Shown here: piece by piece, positions 8,598-19,381 of the stretch
Layout of the letters: every line of letters begins with the position of its first letter
How positions within the stretch are numbered: position 1 is the first letter of the stretch
Assembly: GCA_028994555.1 (NCBI GenBank)
Contig: JARDVN010000001.1
Location: 3,844,001 to 3,908,000, forward strand
Direction of reading: 5' to 3'
DNA: 64,000 bases
Origin: Citrobacter amalonaticus
GTDB taxonomy: Bacteria > Pseudomonadota > Gammaproteobacteria > Enterobacterales > Enterobacteriaceae
Notes under the pieces: generated by a model
Database searches by the model: none
Told to the model about the DNA's origin: nothing
Seen by the model: the letters and a program-made list of their open reading frames with translations, nothing else
Position numbers and translations under genes: made by a program

Positions 8598-11500
8598 TTA
8601 CCAGCTGTATTTCACGCCTACTATGCCCTGAGCATGACGATAATTGTCGTTCCCCACCTGCCCGGAGACATTTCCCCAGACGGTCAATTGAGGAGTGAGT
8701 TGCCCTTCCACACCCACTTTCAGTTCAGCCAGGTCTTTCACGCCATGAACATCATTTTGCAATTCGCCCATTGTCACTCGTGGACTGTGTGAGTTGTGGA
8801 TCCAGTTCGCTTCAACAAATGGCTGGATGTCTGCCATTTTGTTCCCTTCGCCAGTGGGCTTACGGTTGATGTACGCTCTGGCGCCCAGACTGGTCATCAG
8901 ATTGCCGGTGGTGTCCGCTTTCACTTGCGTACCATTGCGTTCCCGATGATCGTCCGCCTGCACATCCATCCAGACTGCCTGTGCTTTCGGTTGGATCCAG
9001 TAGGTTAATTTCTGGCTCTCGCCAACCTTCAGGCTGTAACCCGCCTCAATCGCGGCCGTAATCCCTTTGGATTTATACTCTTCACTTGCCTGATACTGAC
9101 CATTGACGGCGTTATCAAACCAGTTATAGAGCATCCAGGTGTCCACATAGCTTCCGGATTTATCAGGTGCGTTGGCATACCAGGTGCCATACAGACCCAC
9201 ACTGTAACCGTCGACCGTACCACGGGAATGATGGTTGTTTAACGTTGACGTGGTGCGGCTACGGCTGTTGGCATAGCCCGCCATCAACCCAAGATGCCAG
9301 CGGTCAAGACCATCCGAACTCCACTGCGCCAGATCGCCGCCAAGTTGCAACACATAGCTATTGCTCTGGGTTTTCAACTGTTCGCTATTGTCGTTAAAGC
9401 GCGTATGACTCCCTATGTTACGTATCCACATGCTGGTGGTTTTACTCTCACCGGTTAGCGCATCGGTATACTGCGTTTCGCCCAGACGATCGTGCAAACG
9501 CGAGATGAACAGGGTATTGGCAGCCAGGTTATTCGCCAGATAACTGCCAAATTCCGGGCGAACCTGTGAAGGACCACCAGGGTGAACCGGTGCCTGCGGG
9601 ATTTCTGGCGAAGCTGGCACCCCCCGGATCAATGGGGTCAATCGGGTCGCTCAGATCAACAGTGCTGCTTAAAACCCAGTTGTTGCCGCGGCGGATCACA
9701 TTGTAATCATACGCCCCGGCAACAATGCGGCTTTCTTTCTCAAAAGTCCCACTGGAGTTTCCTGCCACATTGACGATTTCAATCCCTTCGACCGTCTGCG
9801 CGCCCATGCCACCAATATTATTGATTGCTACCAGCGTGTGGCCGGAGGTATTTCCCTCTACGATGAGTTTGTCCGTCGCGGAGTTATCACCAGCGATTAC
9901 CGTGTTCATCATCAGGGTGCCACCGCCGGTATAATCGCCTTCCACAGTCAAAGATTTAAACGCGCCAGTATTGCCCGGCGCCAGCATATTCACGCGCCCG
10001 CCCGACAGCGACAGGTTAGTGACATGCGAATTGCCGGTCATGTTCCATACCGCACCGTTAGTGATATTCATGTCTACGACGCCAGGGCTGGTCGACGTTG
10101 TTGTTGCGGTATAACTAGCCGCGGTTAACCAGGAGTTGGCATTATTGAGGGTCAGATTCAGCGTGCCGCCGTTTGTCGCACCAATATCGCCGTCAACCTG
10201 AACGGTTCCGGTTTCTGATGTGTTCACATCAATCTGGCTGCCAGTGCCTGATGAGAACAGCGACCAGGTTATCGCCGGATTATCATTGATAAATAACCCT
10301 TTCTGAATGTCTGCTCTACCTCCGGCAAGAACTTCAATCCCGGAAATATACTCCGCCTGAGAACCTGAAGTGGAAACCGTCAGGTCATCCTGAAATTCAG
10401 CGTAAGTCGTTTCTTCAGGACTGCCATAAAGATAGACACCCCGGGTTGTGTCCACGCCGTTTAATACGGAAACAGACGTTCTCCCTTTGAAGAGGGCCTG
10501 ACTTTCCCACACGTAGAGTCCCGTGTTGTAATATCCCCCCGTTGCTCTGGAGGCTGAAATCCGCATTGGCGATTAATGATGAGGTATCCATCAGCGCGAC
10601 GCCTATAAGCCAGTGCCCATCTACCCATCCAAGATATTCGTGTTCATATCCGGCACTCGTGCCAAGTGGCGTCAGGTTTTCACCAATCAGGGTCGTGTCG
10701 CTGTTAAAGACAAAATCTGTCGAGTTAGCAGAAAGAATGTCCCCCCCCAACATTGTCACCAAAAAGATTGTCTATACCTCCATGGACAATGGCCTCAATG
10801 AGCGTAGTGCCGGTGAAGGTGAAACGCGAGCGGGTGAGGGAATCGCTACCCACTCTGGATAAAATACCCTGGCTGCTTTTCAGATGGATGAAATTTGCTT
10901 CCAGATTTGCGCTGTTGACGACATTATTGGCCTGCGGATAATCACTCGATCCTGCTTTTCTCCCGACCATGATTGCAGATTCATTTGTATCAATCAGAAT
11001 GTTATCCGCCCTGACGTTCAATGAACTGCCTCCGGATATCAGTATCCCGATGCGTCTGTCAATCGAGTAACTCCCCGGATCGCCATCAACATTGATGTAA
11101 AACTGCCCTCCGTCAAAATTGAGTTCCCCCCTCATAAAGACCAATACCATGGCGGTGCGTAGAAACCTCATCTGCAAGAGGCACGAGCACAGAGAGATTG
11201 ATTTTATTTTCACCGTCGCTCTCAAAATTTAGTACCCCTCCGGGCCCGGCAAAGAGTCCATAGATATTGGAATAGCTGCCTGTAACCACATTGCTGACAA
11301 CAACATTGCCTCCGGTGAAGGTCATCGTTCCGCTAAGTGCCCCTCTTTTCCAGGCATAAACCGCCGAACTGTTATCAACAGGGTTATCATTAAATCCTAT
11401 AATGCTCAAAGTCTTGCCCTGAGCAATATCAATATTCATCCTCCCATTAGTTGTATTGAGTATAGAACGCTGGTAATAATACAGCCCGCTATATCCGCTG

Positions 11501-11670
11501 GCATCCAGCAACACATCACCCGCCGTTACGGTATGATCACCCGCAGAAATCTGGCTTATACCGGTGGTGTAATTCCGGCTGACTAATTCTTCCGTGTAGA
11601 CAGGAAAAGCGACTATAACGGTACAACCTGAAGCTGCTAATAATATCTTTTTCAATATCCCTTGAATCAT
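8598..11670 (-). CDS. Large type Va autotransporter, MisL/AIDA-like (four frame breaks)
   Basis: Repaired, about 1022 residues: an N-terminal signal peptide (about 25 residues, MIQGILKKILLAASGCTVIVA), then an about 640-residue passenger rich in short beta-strand repeats and GG/N turns typical of a right-handed beta-helix. A DPIDPIDPG linker and a PPxP-like hinge (about 680-700) precede a C-terminal pertactin-type beta-barrel of about 320 residues ending in the outer-membrane signature VGVKYSW. The barrel closely resembles Salmonella MisL/ShdA barrels (LHDRLGE...QLGGDLAQWSSDGLDRWHLG). Frames break at four C/G runs: 9620-9625, 10535-10540, 10741-10748 and 11126-11131; one base fewer at each restores a continuous frame. 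Likely a surface adhesin. A MarT/FidL-like pair lies about 4.5 kb away, echoing SPI-3 marT-fidL-misL. Confidence 0.85.
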
Positions 11671-12286
11671 TTGTCTGTCCTCCTAATCCAGCGCATTCAT
11701 TCCCGGCGCCACAGCAAAAATTTTCGCTAGCCAGAAAGAACATTTCCCCGCTAATGATTTTAAATCAAACAATAACATTACCTTTTCACCAGGATATATT
11801 TCATCATTACAGGTTCTTAATAACAGAGTGTCACTTTGCTAATTAAGATAATCAGCATCCAATTCCCATTATTCCGATTTATTAAAATCCCATTACTCCT
11901 GACAACAATCCTCTTTGTTTTTAAAAGAAATATTGTTTTTCGGGTGTCATGTAGAAACCGGTAGAATATAAAATTAGATGCACAGAAAGCCACCAAAACT
12001 GTACGTTTCAGAATAATGGCTTCATTTTGAATGATAAAATACTCTCGTGACATCAGATGATTTCATCTACTTAAAGATGAAAAATAGAAATCACCCGTGT
12101 CAAATATAGTCAGAAAAATACCAAATGTATAGGATTATTTATTTGTAAAGAGGTCATGTTATTTTTATCATTTACTTGTTAAATAGAGACTGGATTATTC
12201 CTGGTTTTCGCAGCCCCGAATATATCTCTGTTGCGCATTATATTAACGCGCCTTGTCAGGTACCTCATCTACACTGTTTCAAGCGG
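11671..12286. other. 616-bp A+T-rich intergenic region upstream of the autotransporter
   Basis: Very A+T-rich, with homopolymer tracts and short spurious frames only. It must hold the autotransporter promoter on the minus strand and the 3' end of the esterase gene. I see no convincing -35/-10 pair or operator, and no RNA gene. Confidence 0.5.
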
Positions 12287-13184
12287 CTAAGAATGAATAA
12301 AAGAAGCAATTCGACGTATTGCGCTATTTGCTTCCGGTATCTTACCTGCGGATGACTGGAATACGTGCCATAAGCCGTTCCAGACTTCTATTTGAACGTT
12401 AACACCGACCTCTGTGGCCTGTTTTGCCAGGCGGACCGAGTCATCAAGAAGTAATTCCTCGCTTCCGGTTTGGATCAGAAGGGAGGGAAGCCCAGTCAGA
12501 TCGCCATAAAGGGGTGATACCAGGGGATTCGCTATTTCCGCTTCAGAACAGTAATAAGCAACGGTTTGTCGCAGATCCTCAATACAAATCACCGGGTCCT
12601 TCGCTGCACAAGAGGAAATACTGGCACCCGATAAGGTGTAATCAAGCATAGGAGATAGCAAAAAAACCTGCCCGCGGCAATGGAGAATTTTCGCTTTTGA
12701 GTAGCAGGAGCAGAGATAAAACCAATCCACCGCCGCTTGAGTCACCACCAGGAATGATCTCATCAGGGCGATACCCCTGCGCTAATAGCCATTGCCAGGC
12801 ATATTTGGCATCCATCAAACCGGCGGGAAAGGGATTTTCAGGCGCTAATGAGTAGTTGAGCGTGAGAGCATTTACTTTTGCACAATGGACAATATGTGCA
12901 ACCAGTTTCCGGTGTGTGATGCTTGATCCCTGACTGTTACCGCCGCCATGAAGATACAGGATCACTTTACGGCTTTCGGCCTGCGAATGTCGCACCCACT
13001 CCGCTGAAATTCCCTCTTCATCGATTATTTCTGTGCTGATATTTTCGGGTAACGGCGCATTCATTGCCCCTTCTTCCCATATTCGTCTTTGCTCATGAAG
13101 CGGCGTGTTAAGCACAAAATCTATATTGCTCGCATAATTCCTGAAGAGTTCTTCCCTTTTACACAGAGCTTCGTTGCTTAACAT
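12287..13184 (-). CDS. Alpha/beta-hydrolase, HSL-type esterase/lipase (one frame break)
   Basis: Repaired, a 298-residue cytoplasmic esterase of the hormone-sensitive-lipase group (relatives of E. coli Aes). Visible are the oxyanion-hole motif HGGGN (near residue 80), the nucleophile elbow GDSSGGG (near 150) in the place of GDSAGGN, the region GSEELLLDDSVRLAKQA that supplies the acid, and a late WHVF with the catalytic His. The frame breaks at an A7 run (12660-12666); one base fewer joins PRAGF to LLSPMLDY. Natural substrate unknown. It is the last gene of the accessory island before the tRNA operon. Confidence 0.82.
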
Positions 13185-13312
13185 GATTTCGCCTCACTGC
13201 GAATCGGCAGACAGGAGATCAGTATACGGAAAAATCAAAATTGTTCCGGTTGTTTGCGGTCAAGATAACGTTTTCTGTCAGGAAGGATTTCAGGAAATGG
13301 AATTTCAGACAC

Positions 13313-13336
13313 AAAAAAACCACCCGTAGGTGGTTT
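13313..13336 (-). terminator. Terminator of the leuZ-cysT-glyW tRNA operon
   Basis: AAACCACC/GGTGGTTT hairpin followed by a T7 tract on the minus strand, about 40 nt past the 3' end of the last tRNA. Confidence 0.85.
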
Positions 13337-13377
13337 CACGACACTGCTTATTGCTTTGATTATTCTGCTTTTTCCCA

Positions 13378-13464
13378 TGGTACCCGGAGCGGGACTTGAA
13401 CCCGCACAGCGCGAACGCCGAGGGATTTTAAATCCCTTGTGTCTACCGATTCCACCATCCGGGC
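13378..13464 (-). tRNA. leuZ: tRNA-Leu (UAA)
   Basis: An 87-nt class II tRNA with encoded CCA. On the minus strand it runs GCCCGGATGGTGGAATCGGT to ...CCGGGTACCA, with anticodon TAA in the loop of AAGGGATTTAAAATCCC and a long variable arm. It is third in the glyW-cysT-leuZ order, as in E. coli. tRNA genes such as this are common insertion hot spots; the accessory island abuts its 3' side. Confidence 0.97.
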
Positions 13465-13476
13465 TCGGGAAGAAAG

Positions 13477-13550
13477 TGGAGGCGCGTTCCGGAGTCGAAC
13501 CGGACTAGACGGATTTGCAATCCGCTACATAACCGCTTTGCTAACGCGCC
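13477..13550 (-). tRNA. cysT: tRNA-Cys (GCA)
   Basis: A 74-nt tRNA with encoded CCA; minus-strand sequence GGCGCGTTAGCAAAGCGGTT to ...GAACGCGCCTCCA, anticodon GCA in CGGATTGCAAATCCG. Its position between glyW and leuZ matches E. coli. Confidence 0.97.
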
Positions 13551-13599
13551 TTAAATCTTTGTCTTGCGACGGACACCCGCAAAGGCCGATGTCTTAAAC

Positions 13600-13675
<76 letters not shown>

Positions 13676-13825
13676 ATCATCAAGTAAATCGTTAATCACT
13701 TGATTTTACTGTCGTCTGGCAATCTGAGCTGCCGTTCGATGCGTTGCATTCTACTTACCTGACGCAATGAGTCAACGATATTTTTCGCCACTGACGCTCG
13801 TTTGCTGAAATTTACGGCGAAACGA

Positions 13826-14374
13826 TCACTGATCAAGCAAATCTCCACGTGCGGCGTTCAGATACTGAAACATCGACCATAGCGTCAGCACGGCAGCGAC
13901 GAAGAACAGCGCTATACCCGCGTACTCTACCCAGATGTTCGGACGCCACAGCAGCCAGGCCAGCGCCGCCATTTGCGAGGTGGTTTTGACTTTGCCTATC
14001 CAGGAGACCGCTACACTGCTACGCTTGCCCAGTTCCGCCATCCATTCACGCAAAGCAGAGATGATGATTTCCCGTGCGATCATCGTGGCCGCAGGCAGTG
14101 TCACCCACCAACTGTGATAGTGCTCGGTCACCAGCACCATCGCAATTGCCACCAGAACTTTATCTGCAACCGGGTCGAGAAACGCGCCAAAACGCGTACT
14201 CTGATTCCAGCGACGCGCCAGAAAGCCGTCAAACCAGTCGGTCACCGCAGCGATACAGAAGATCAGCGCAGCAACGAATGGTGCCCAGGTGAATGGCAGA
14301 TAAAACACCACGACAAAGAATGGGATAAGTATGACGCGAAACAGCGTAAGCAACGTTGGAATATTAAATTGCAT
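13826..14374 (-). CDS. pgsA: CDP-diacylglycerol-glycerol-3-phosphate 3-phosphatidyltransferase PgsA
   Basis: A 182-residue inner-membrane enzyme that makes phosphatidylglycerol phosphate from CDP-diacylglycerol and glycerol-3-phosphate, the committed step to phosphatidylglycerol and cardiolipin. The CDP-alcohol phosphotransferase signature DG(x2)AR(x8)G(x3)D(x3)D is visible as [27 protein letters not shown]. Four or five hydrophobic segments; starts [14 protein letters not shown]. Essential in most enterics. Intact, downstream of uvrC as in E. coli. Confidence 0.97.
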   Translation of the reverse strand: MQFNIPTLLTLFRVILIPFFVVVFYLPFTWAPFVAALIFCIAAVTDWFDGFLARRWNQSTRFGAFLDPVADKVLVAIAMVLVTEHYHSWWVTLPAATMIAREIIISALREWMAELGKRSSVAVSWIGKVKTTSQMAALAWLLWRPNIWVEYAGIALFFVAAVLTLWSMFQYLNAARGDLLDQ

Positions 14375-14430
14375 AGTGACGGGTAACTATCTGTTGTCAG
14401 AGAATTTACCCCTATGTTGCTACAGCAGAC

Positions 14431-16264
14431 TCAATGTTTCAACGACCAGAAGATCTTTTCTGCCAGACCTTGCGAAATACCCGGCACTTTTGCAATTTCT
14501 TCAACGCTGGCGTTACGTAATCCTTGCAAACCCCCCATATATTTCAACAACATTTGGCGACGTTTCGGCCCTACGCCTTCAATAGTCTCCAGCGTACTGG
14601 TGTTTTTCACCTTCGCCCTTTTTTTTACGGTGACCGCCAATAGCATGATCGTGTGACTCATCGCGGATATGCTGGATGACATGCAGCGCCGGCGAATCCG
14701 GCGGGAGACTGAACCCCTCGCCTTCGGGTTCAAAGAACAGCGTTTCCAGACCAGCTTTACGGTCAGCGCCTTTCGCAACGCCCAGCAGCAGAGGGTGATT
14801 TTTATCCCAGGGCACATCCAGCTCAGCAAAAACGGCCTTTGCCTGCCCCAGTTGCCCCTTTCCGCCATCGATCAGGATCACATCCGGAATCTTACTTTCT
14901 TCAATGGCCTTGCCATAACGACGACGCAGAACCTGGTTCATTGCCGCATAGTCGTCACCCGGCGTGATGCCGGTGATATTGTAGCGCCGGTATTCCGCTC
15001 GCAGCGGCCCGTTCGCATCAAAGACTACGCAGGATGCCACCGTCTGCTCGCCCATCGTATGGCTGATATCGAAACATTCCATCCGTTTGACCGCCGGCAA
15101 TTTCAGCACGGACGCCAGCGCCGTCAGACGTTGGGTAATCGTCGACTGCTGCAACAGTTTCGTCGTCAGTGCCGTGGCGGCATTGGTCCGCGCCAGCTTG
15201 AGGTAACGTGCGCGATCGCCGCGGGGTTTTGTCTGCACATTGATTCGGCGCCCGGCCAGTTCAGAAAGTGAATCTGCCAGTAGCGTTTTGTCATCCAGAG
15301 TGAAATCCAGCAGGATCTCACCAGGCAATGTGCGCATCTGGCTGCCCTGGAGGTAGAATTGCCCGACGAAGGTTTCCACCACTTCGCCCAGTTCAGTCCC
15401 TCCCGGCACTTTCGGGAAATAACTGCGGCTTCCCAGCACTTTCCCCTGGCGGATAAAGAGCACGTGTACACAGGCCATACCGGCATCGAACGCCACGCCG
15501 ATCACGTCCAGATCGTCACCCGCATTGGAAACAAACTGTTTCTCCGTCACCCGACGCACGGCCTGGATCTGATCGCGTATCCGCGCGGCCTCTTCGAACG
15601 CCAGATTTTGACTGGCCTTCTCCATCCGCGCGATCAGTTGGGTCAGGACCTGGTCGTCTTTACCGGATAAAAACAGCCGGACGTAGTCTACCTGCTGCGT
15701 ATACTCTTCTTCACTTACCAGTCCCTCGACGCAGGGCCCCAGGCAACGGCCAATCTGATACTGCAGACACGGTCGTGAGCGATTGCGATAAACGCTGTTT
15801 TCACACTGGCGGATCGGGAAAATCTTCTGTAATAGCGCCAGCGTTTCACGCACGGCATAGCCGTTGGGAAACGGCCCAAAGTATTCGCCACGAGTATGTT
15901 TCGCCCCACGGTGCATCGCCAGTCGGGGATGCGTGTCCGCGCTGAGAAAGATAAAGGGGTAAGATTTGTCGTCGCGCAGCAGCACGTTGTAGCGAGGTTG
16001 ATAAAGCTTGATGTAGTTGTGCTCAAGCAGCAACGCTTCTGTTTCGGTGTGCGTCACCGTCACATCGATTTGCTGAATGAGCGCCACCAGCGCTTCGGTC
16101 TTACGCGAAGCCAGGTTGCTGCGGAAATAACTGGAAAGCCGTTTTTTCAGGTCTTTCGCTTTACCCACATAGATGACCGTACCACCGGCATCATACATAC
16201 GATAAACGCCGGGTTGACTGGTTACGGTTTTTAGAAACGCTTTCGCGTCAAACTGATTACTCAC
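14431..16264 (-). CDS. uvrC: Excinuclease ABC subunit UvrC (one frame break)
   Basis: Repaired, 610 residues, exactly the E. coli length. UvrC makes the dual incision in nucleotide excision repair with UvrA and UvrB. Domains in order: GIY-YIG nuclease (residues about 15-95, [25 protein letters not shown]), a cysteine-rich stretch ([21 protein letters not shown]), the UvrB-binding UVR motif (about 200-240), the RNase H-like endonuclease half (ECFDISH... [10 protein letters not shown]) and C-terminal tandem HhH ([17 protein letters not shown]). The frame breaks at a T8 run (14619-14626); seven restores [12 protein letters not shown]. Overlaps the stop of uvrY by 4 bp, so the two are coupled. 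Confidence 0.95.
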
Positions 16265-16917
16265 TGGCTTGTTAACGTCTCCGCATTACACAGGCCATGG
16301 CGAATTGCCAGGTGAGTCAGCTCAACATCACCATGAATGTTTAGTTTACTGAACATACGATAGCGATAGCTGTTCACCGTTTTAGGACTGAGATTCAACT
16401 GCTCCGAAATCTCATTAACCTTCTGACCTTTGGTGATCATCAGCATAATCTGCAATTCACGCTCAGACAAACTGGCAAACGGGGTTTCCGTTTTTTCGGG
16501 TTCAATCTGGCTTAATGCCATTTGCTGGGCGATGTCAGAAGCAATGTATCTCTGCCCGGAATAAACCAGGCGGATGGCATTTACCACGTCCTGGGGCGCA
16601 GCGCCCTTACTCAGGTAACCTGCAGCTCCGGCCTGCATCACTTTTGCAGGCAGCGGGTTTTCCGTGTGGACGGTTAACATAATCACTTTAATATCGGCAG
16701 TTGAACGCGCAATTTTGCGCGTGGCCTCAAGGCCACCGATACCGGGCATGTTCATGTCCATCAACACAACGTCGACGGTGTTGGCGCGACACCATTTTAC
16801 GGCATCCTCACCGCAACCGACTTCACCGACAACTTTTATACCCTTTATATCTTCAAGAATGCGTCGTATCCCTGCGCGCACCAGTTCGTGGTCATCAACA
16901 AGAAGAACGTTGATCAA
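16261..16917 (-). CDS. uvrY: Response regulator UvrY of the BarA/UvrY system
   Basis: A 218-residue FixJ/NarL-type response regulator. The receiver domain (about 1-120) begins [17 protein letters not shown]; the phospho-acceptor is the Asp in [10 protein letters not shown]. The LuxR-type helix-turn-helix (about 145-205) includes [21 protein letters not shown] and [19 protein letters not shown]. With the sensor BarA it activates csrB/csrC transcription and so modulates CsrA. Intact, first in the uvrY-uvrC-pgsA unit. Confidence 0.97.
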   Translation of the reverse strand: MINVLLVDDHELVRAGIRRILEDIKGIKVVGEVGCGEDAVKWCRANTVDVVLMDMNMPGIGGLEATRKIARSTADIKVIMLTVHTENPLPAKVMQAGAAGYLSKGAAPQDVVNAIRLVYSGQRYIASDIAQQMALSQIEPEKTETPFASLSERELQIMLMITKGQKVNEISEQLNLSPKTVNSYRYRMFSKLNIHGDVELTHLAIRHGLCNAETLTSQ

Positions 16918-17377
16918 AGGAATATCTCCAGAATAGGGATAACGCTACTGATAGTGGATCGCCACTATATTAGCGGGTTTTATCTCAACTTTAAAACGTA
17001 AAAAACGTCCGGTAACCGATTTTGCTCTCGTTTTCGGAAATTAGTCTGTACGCTTTGTGGAAACTTACGCTAAGAACAGCCAGTTACACGCGCTATTTCA
17101 GGAACAAGGTTTCACAATAGTGACAAAAACTCGCTTTCTCTCGCTTAAATGCTAAATAGACAGGTAAGTTTGTAACAATAATTAACGAGTAAAATACTCG
17201 GAATAAACAATAAATGAGGAAAATATAGACTTCTTATGTTGTTGTTTAATTTAACTCCGCTGGTGTGATTTCCGATCGAAAAACAACCACTGCTATTTTT
17301 CCCTCAGCTTATGGTATACTCCGCGGCCTTAACATTTACCATCGCACATTTTTACTGAAACATTACGAGGAAAATAA
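16918..17377. other. 460-bp divergent intergenic region with a candidate promoter for yecF
   Basis: Holds the promoters of uvrY (minus) and yecF (plus). An extended -10 (TGG TATACT, 17312-17320) lies about 55 bp before yecF with no good -35. The remainder is A+T-rich with no ORF or RNA gene recognised. Confidence 0.45.
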
Positions 17378-17602
17378 ATGAGTACGCCTGATTTTTCCAC
17401 TGCCGAGAATAATCAAGAACTGGCTAATGAAGTCACCTGCCTGAAGGCGCTGTTAACGCTGATGTTACAAGCTATGGGCCAGGCCGATGCAGGCCGCGTG
17501 ATTCTAAAAATGGAAAAACAGATCGCGCTGGTCGAAGACGACGCGCAGGCTGCAGTATTTTCCAGCACTGTTAAGCAAATTAAACAAGCTTATCGTCAGT
17601 AA
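17378..17602 (+). CDS. yecF: YecF, DUF2594 family protein
   Basis: A 74-residue cytoplasmic protein with the DUF2594 pattern ([19 protein letters not shown]..., ending IKQAYRQ). Predicted mostly helical, function unknown. Located between uvrY and sdiA as in E. coli and Salmonella. A ribosome site (ACGAGG) is 6 nt before the ATG. A bidirectional terminator separates it from sdiA. Intact. Confidence 0.93.
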   Translation: MSTPDFSTAENNQELANEVTCLKALLTLMLQAMGQADAGRVILKMEKQIALVEDDAQAAVFSSTVKQIKQAYRQ

Positions 17603-17604
17603 AG

Positions 17605-17642
17605 AAAAACCGGCTGAGAGCAGTGCTTTCAGCCGGTTTATT
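17605..17642. terminator. Bidirectional terminator between yecF and sdiA
   Basis: An 11-bp stem AAACCGGCTGA/TCAGCCGGTTT with an 11-nt loop, A-rich on one flank and T-rich on the other. Confidence 0.85.
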
Positions 17643-17668
17643 GTCTGCCACGCAGAACGTTTATTGTT

Positions 17669-18391
17669 TCAGATAAGACCGGTCGCCGCAGCATAGCATG
17701 CAATCTGTGTCTTATTCGGTGCGTTGAATTTCTTCTGCATATTCTTCTGATGAAAGTTAACGGTGTTTTCTGATATCGACAGAATCATCGCAATTTCAGA
17801 AGAAGTCTTTCCTTCCGCCGTCCATTTCAGAATCTCTTTTTCCCTTTTGCTAAACCGCATTTCCGGCGCCATCACCATCTCATCTTCGAGTCGGGAGAGC
17901 ACGGTTAAGCTTTCGCGAACCAGCAGTTGCAGTTTCAATTCCACTTCATCACCTGCAAAAGGCGTATTACGCAGACTCGACCGCGAGACCGAGAGAAAGC
18001 CCAATGCACGGTTCGGCAACATAAGACACTGCGTGACCCCTTTGCGTAATCCGTGCGAACGGGCAGCATCCCACATCGTCTGCGCATCACTGAATAATGC
18101 GTCATTCCAGGGAAGATGTCCCTGAATGAAGTTTTCTGGCTTTAACACCGGATCGATGGCGAAATAATTTTCCGCCTGATATTGCGAAACCCACGCATCG
18201 GGATAGGTGGTATGAAGGGAAATTTTAGGGCGGGTAAACGGAACCGGATGTCTGACACACAGCGCGTAATAATCAAATTCCAGCAATTGTGTCTGCTGCT
18301 GTAATTCGCTGTAGACGTCCTCTGCGCTGGTCATTTCGTGAAAGCGTAGCAACATCGTCCGTCGCCAGGTAAAGAAATCTAAATCCTGCAT
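17669..18391 (-). CDS. sdiA: LuxR-type quorum-sensing regulator SdiA
   Basis: A 240-residue regulator. The N-terminal autoinducer-binding domain (about 1-165) includes the ligand-pocket region RHPVPFTRPKISLHTTYPDAWV and YQAENYFAIDPVL. The C-terminal LuxR helix-turn-helix (about 178-235) is FSKREKEILKWTAEGKTSSEIAMILSI. SdiA senses acyl-homoserine lactones made by other bacteria; enterics of this group usually lack a LuxI. The ATG at 18391 (MQDLDFFTWRR) matches E. coli; the frame extends 11 codons upstream without support. Intact. Confidence 0.96.
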   Translation of the reverse strand: MQDLDFFTWRRTMLLRFHEMTSAEDVYSELQQQTQLLEFDYYALCVRHPVPFTRPKISLHTTYPDAWVSQYQAENYFAIDPVLKPENFIQGHLPWNDALFSDAQTMWDAARSHGLRKGVTQCLMLPNRALGFLSVSRSSLRNTPFAGDEVELKLQLLVRESLTVLSRLEDEMVMAPEMRFSKREKEILKWTAEGKTSSEIAMILSISENTVNFHQKNMQKKFNAPNKTQIACYAAATGLI

Positions 18392-18576
18392 ACTCAGTAT
18401 TCGCGCCTTGAGAGTGATAATCATTTTTAATGTAAGAAATAACCTATCACATAAACCTACGATAGATATATAAAATATCGGTCAGGGATCCAATTACTTG
18501 AGTCTTGTTTCAACAGGCGTATTACGCCCGCAGAAATGTGTTCATAGTCATGCGTTTGACATTACTATTTATGCAT

Positions 18577-18616
18577 CTCCACTCGCCCGAAATGAGATAA
18601 TCCCGGGCGAGTGGAG
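18577..18616 (-). terminator. Hairpin after tcyN, probable terminator
   Basis: A perfect 13-bp inverted repeat (CTCCACTCGCCCG/CGGGCGAGTGGAG) with a 14-nt loop, just past the tcyN stop. The minus-strand T-tract is weak, so termination efficiency is uncertain. Confidence 0.6.
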
Positions 18617-18625
18617 AAAAACCGA

Positions 18626-19381
18626 TTATTGAAGCAGAAACTTCTCAAGGAACTGACGCGTTCTCGGTTGCTGTGGATTGGCAAATAGCGCTTTGGCCGG
18701 GCCCTGTTCCACAATTCGCCCCCTGGTCCATAAATATCGCCCGATCCGCAACATCGCGGGCAAAGCTCATTTCATGCGTCACAATCACCATGGTGCGTTT
18801 TTCCTGCGCCAGTTGGCGGATAGTGCTCAGCACCTCCCCCCACTAGCTCAGGGTCAAGCGCCGAGGTCGGTTCATCGAACAAAATCACCTCCGGGCGCAT
18901 CGCCAGCGCGCGGGCGATCGCCACACGCTGCTGCTGCCCACCGGATATTCGCCGGGGGTAACTGGTCTCTTTCCCGGCCAGCCCGACTTTCGCCAACAGT
19001 TCCCGCGCCCGGACCGTCGCCTCTTCTTTCCCCTCCCCCCTTAACGATAACCGGACCTTCAATGATGTTCTCCAGCACCGTTCTGTGGGGAAAGAGATTA
19101 AAGCTCTGGAACACAAAGCCGACATGCTGACGCAACTGGCGAATAAGCGTTCGTTGCTGACTCAGCGATCGCGCCGTATCAATGGTGATATCACCGACGG
19201 TGATCGTACCCGCTTCCGGCTGTTCCAGCAGATTAATACTGCGCAGTAGCGTCGTTTTTCCTGACCCGCTGGGGCCGATAATCGCGACCACCTCGCCCGT
19301 CTGCACTTGCAGATCGATGCCGTGCAGCACCGTCTGACCATGGAATTTTTTTACCAGGTTTTTTACGTCGATCGCACTCAT
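18626..19381 (-). CDS. tcyN: L-cystine ABC transporter ATP-binding protein TcyN (three frame breaks)
   Basis: Repaired, 250 residues, the E. coli length. This is the cytoplasmic ATPase of the TcyJ-TcyL-TcyN importer for cystine and diaminopimelate. Walker [10 protein letters not shown] (about 37-45), the ABC signature [18 protein letters not shown] and Walker [15 protein letters not shown] are all visible, though spread over three frames. Breaks lie at C/G runs 18719-18723, 18836-18841 and 19035-19040; removing one base at each restores [21 protein letters not shown] and VKGEGKEEA. Three independent breaks of the same kind in one conserved gene argue for sequence error. Overlaps tcyL by 4 bp. 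Confidence 0.93.

Noticed and set aside
11817..12053. 78-residue minus-strand ORF in the autotransporter upstream region
   Set aside because: No Shine-Dalgarno, A+T-driven composition, no recognisable domain.
14431..14868. A separate gene for the UvrC C-terminal HhH part
   Set aside because: It is the C terminus of uvrC displaced by an extra base in the T8 run.
18645..19381. tcyN as a pseudogene from real frameshifts
   Set aside because: Three independent +1 breaks, all in C/G runs, with otherwise perfect conservation.
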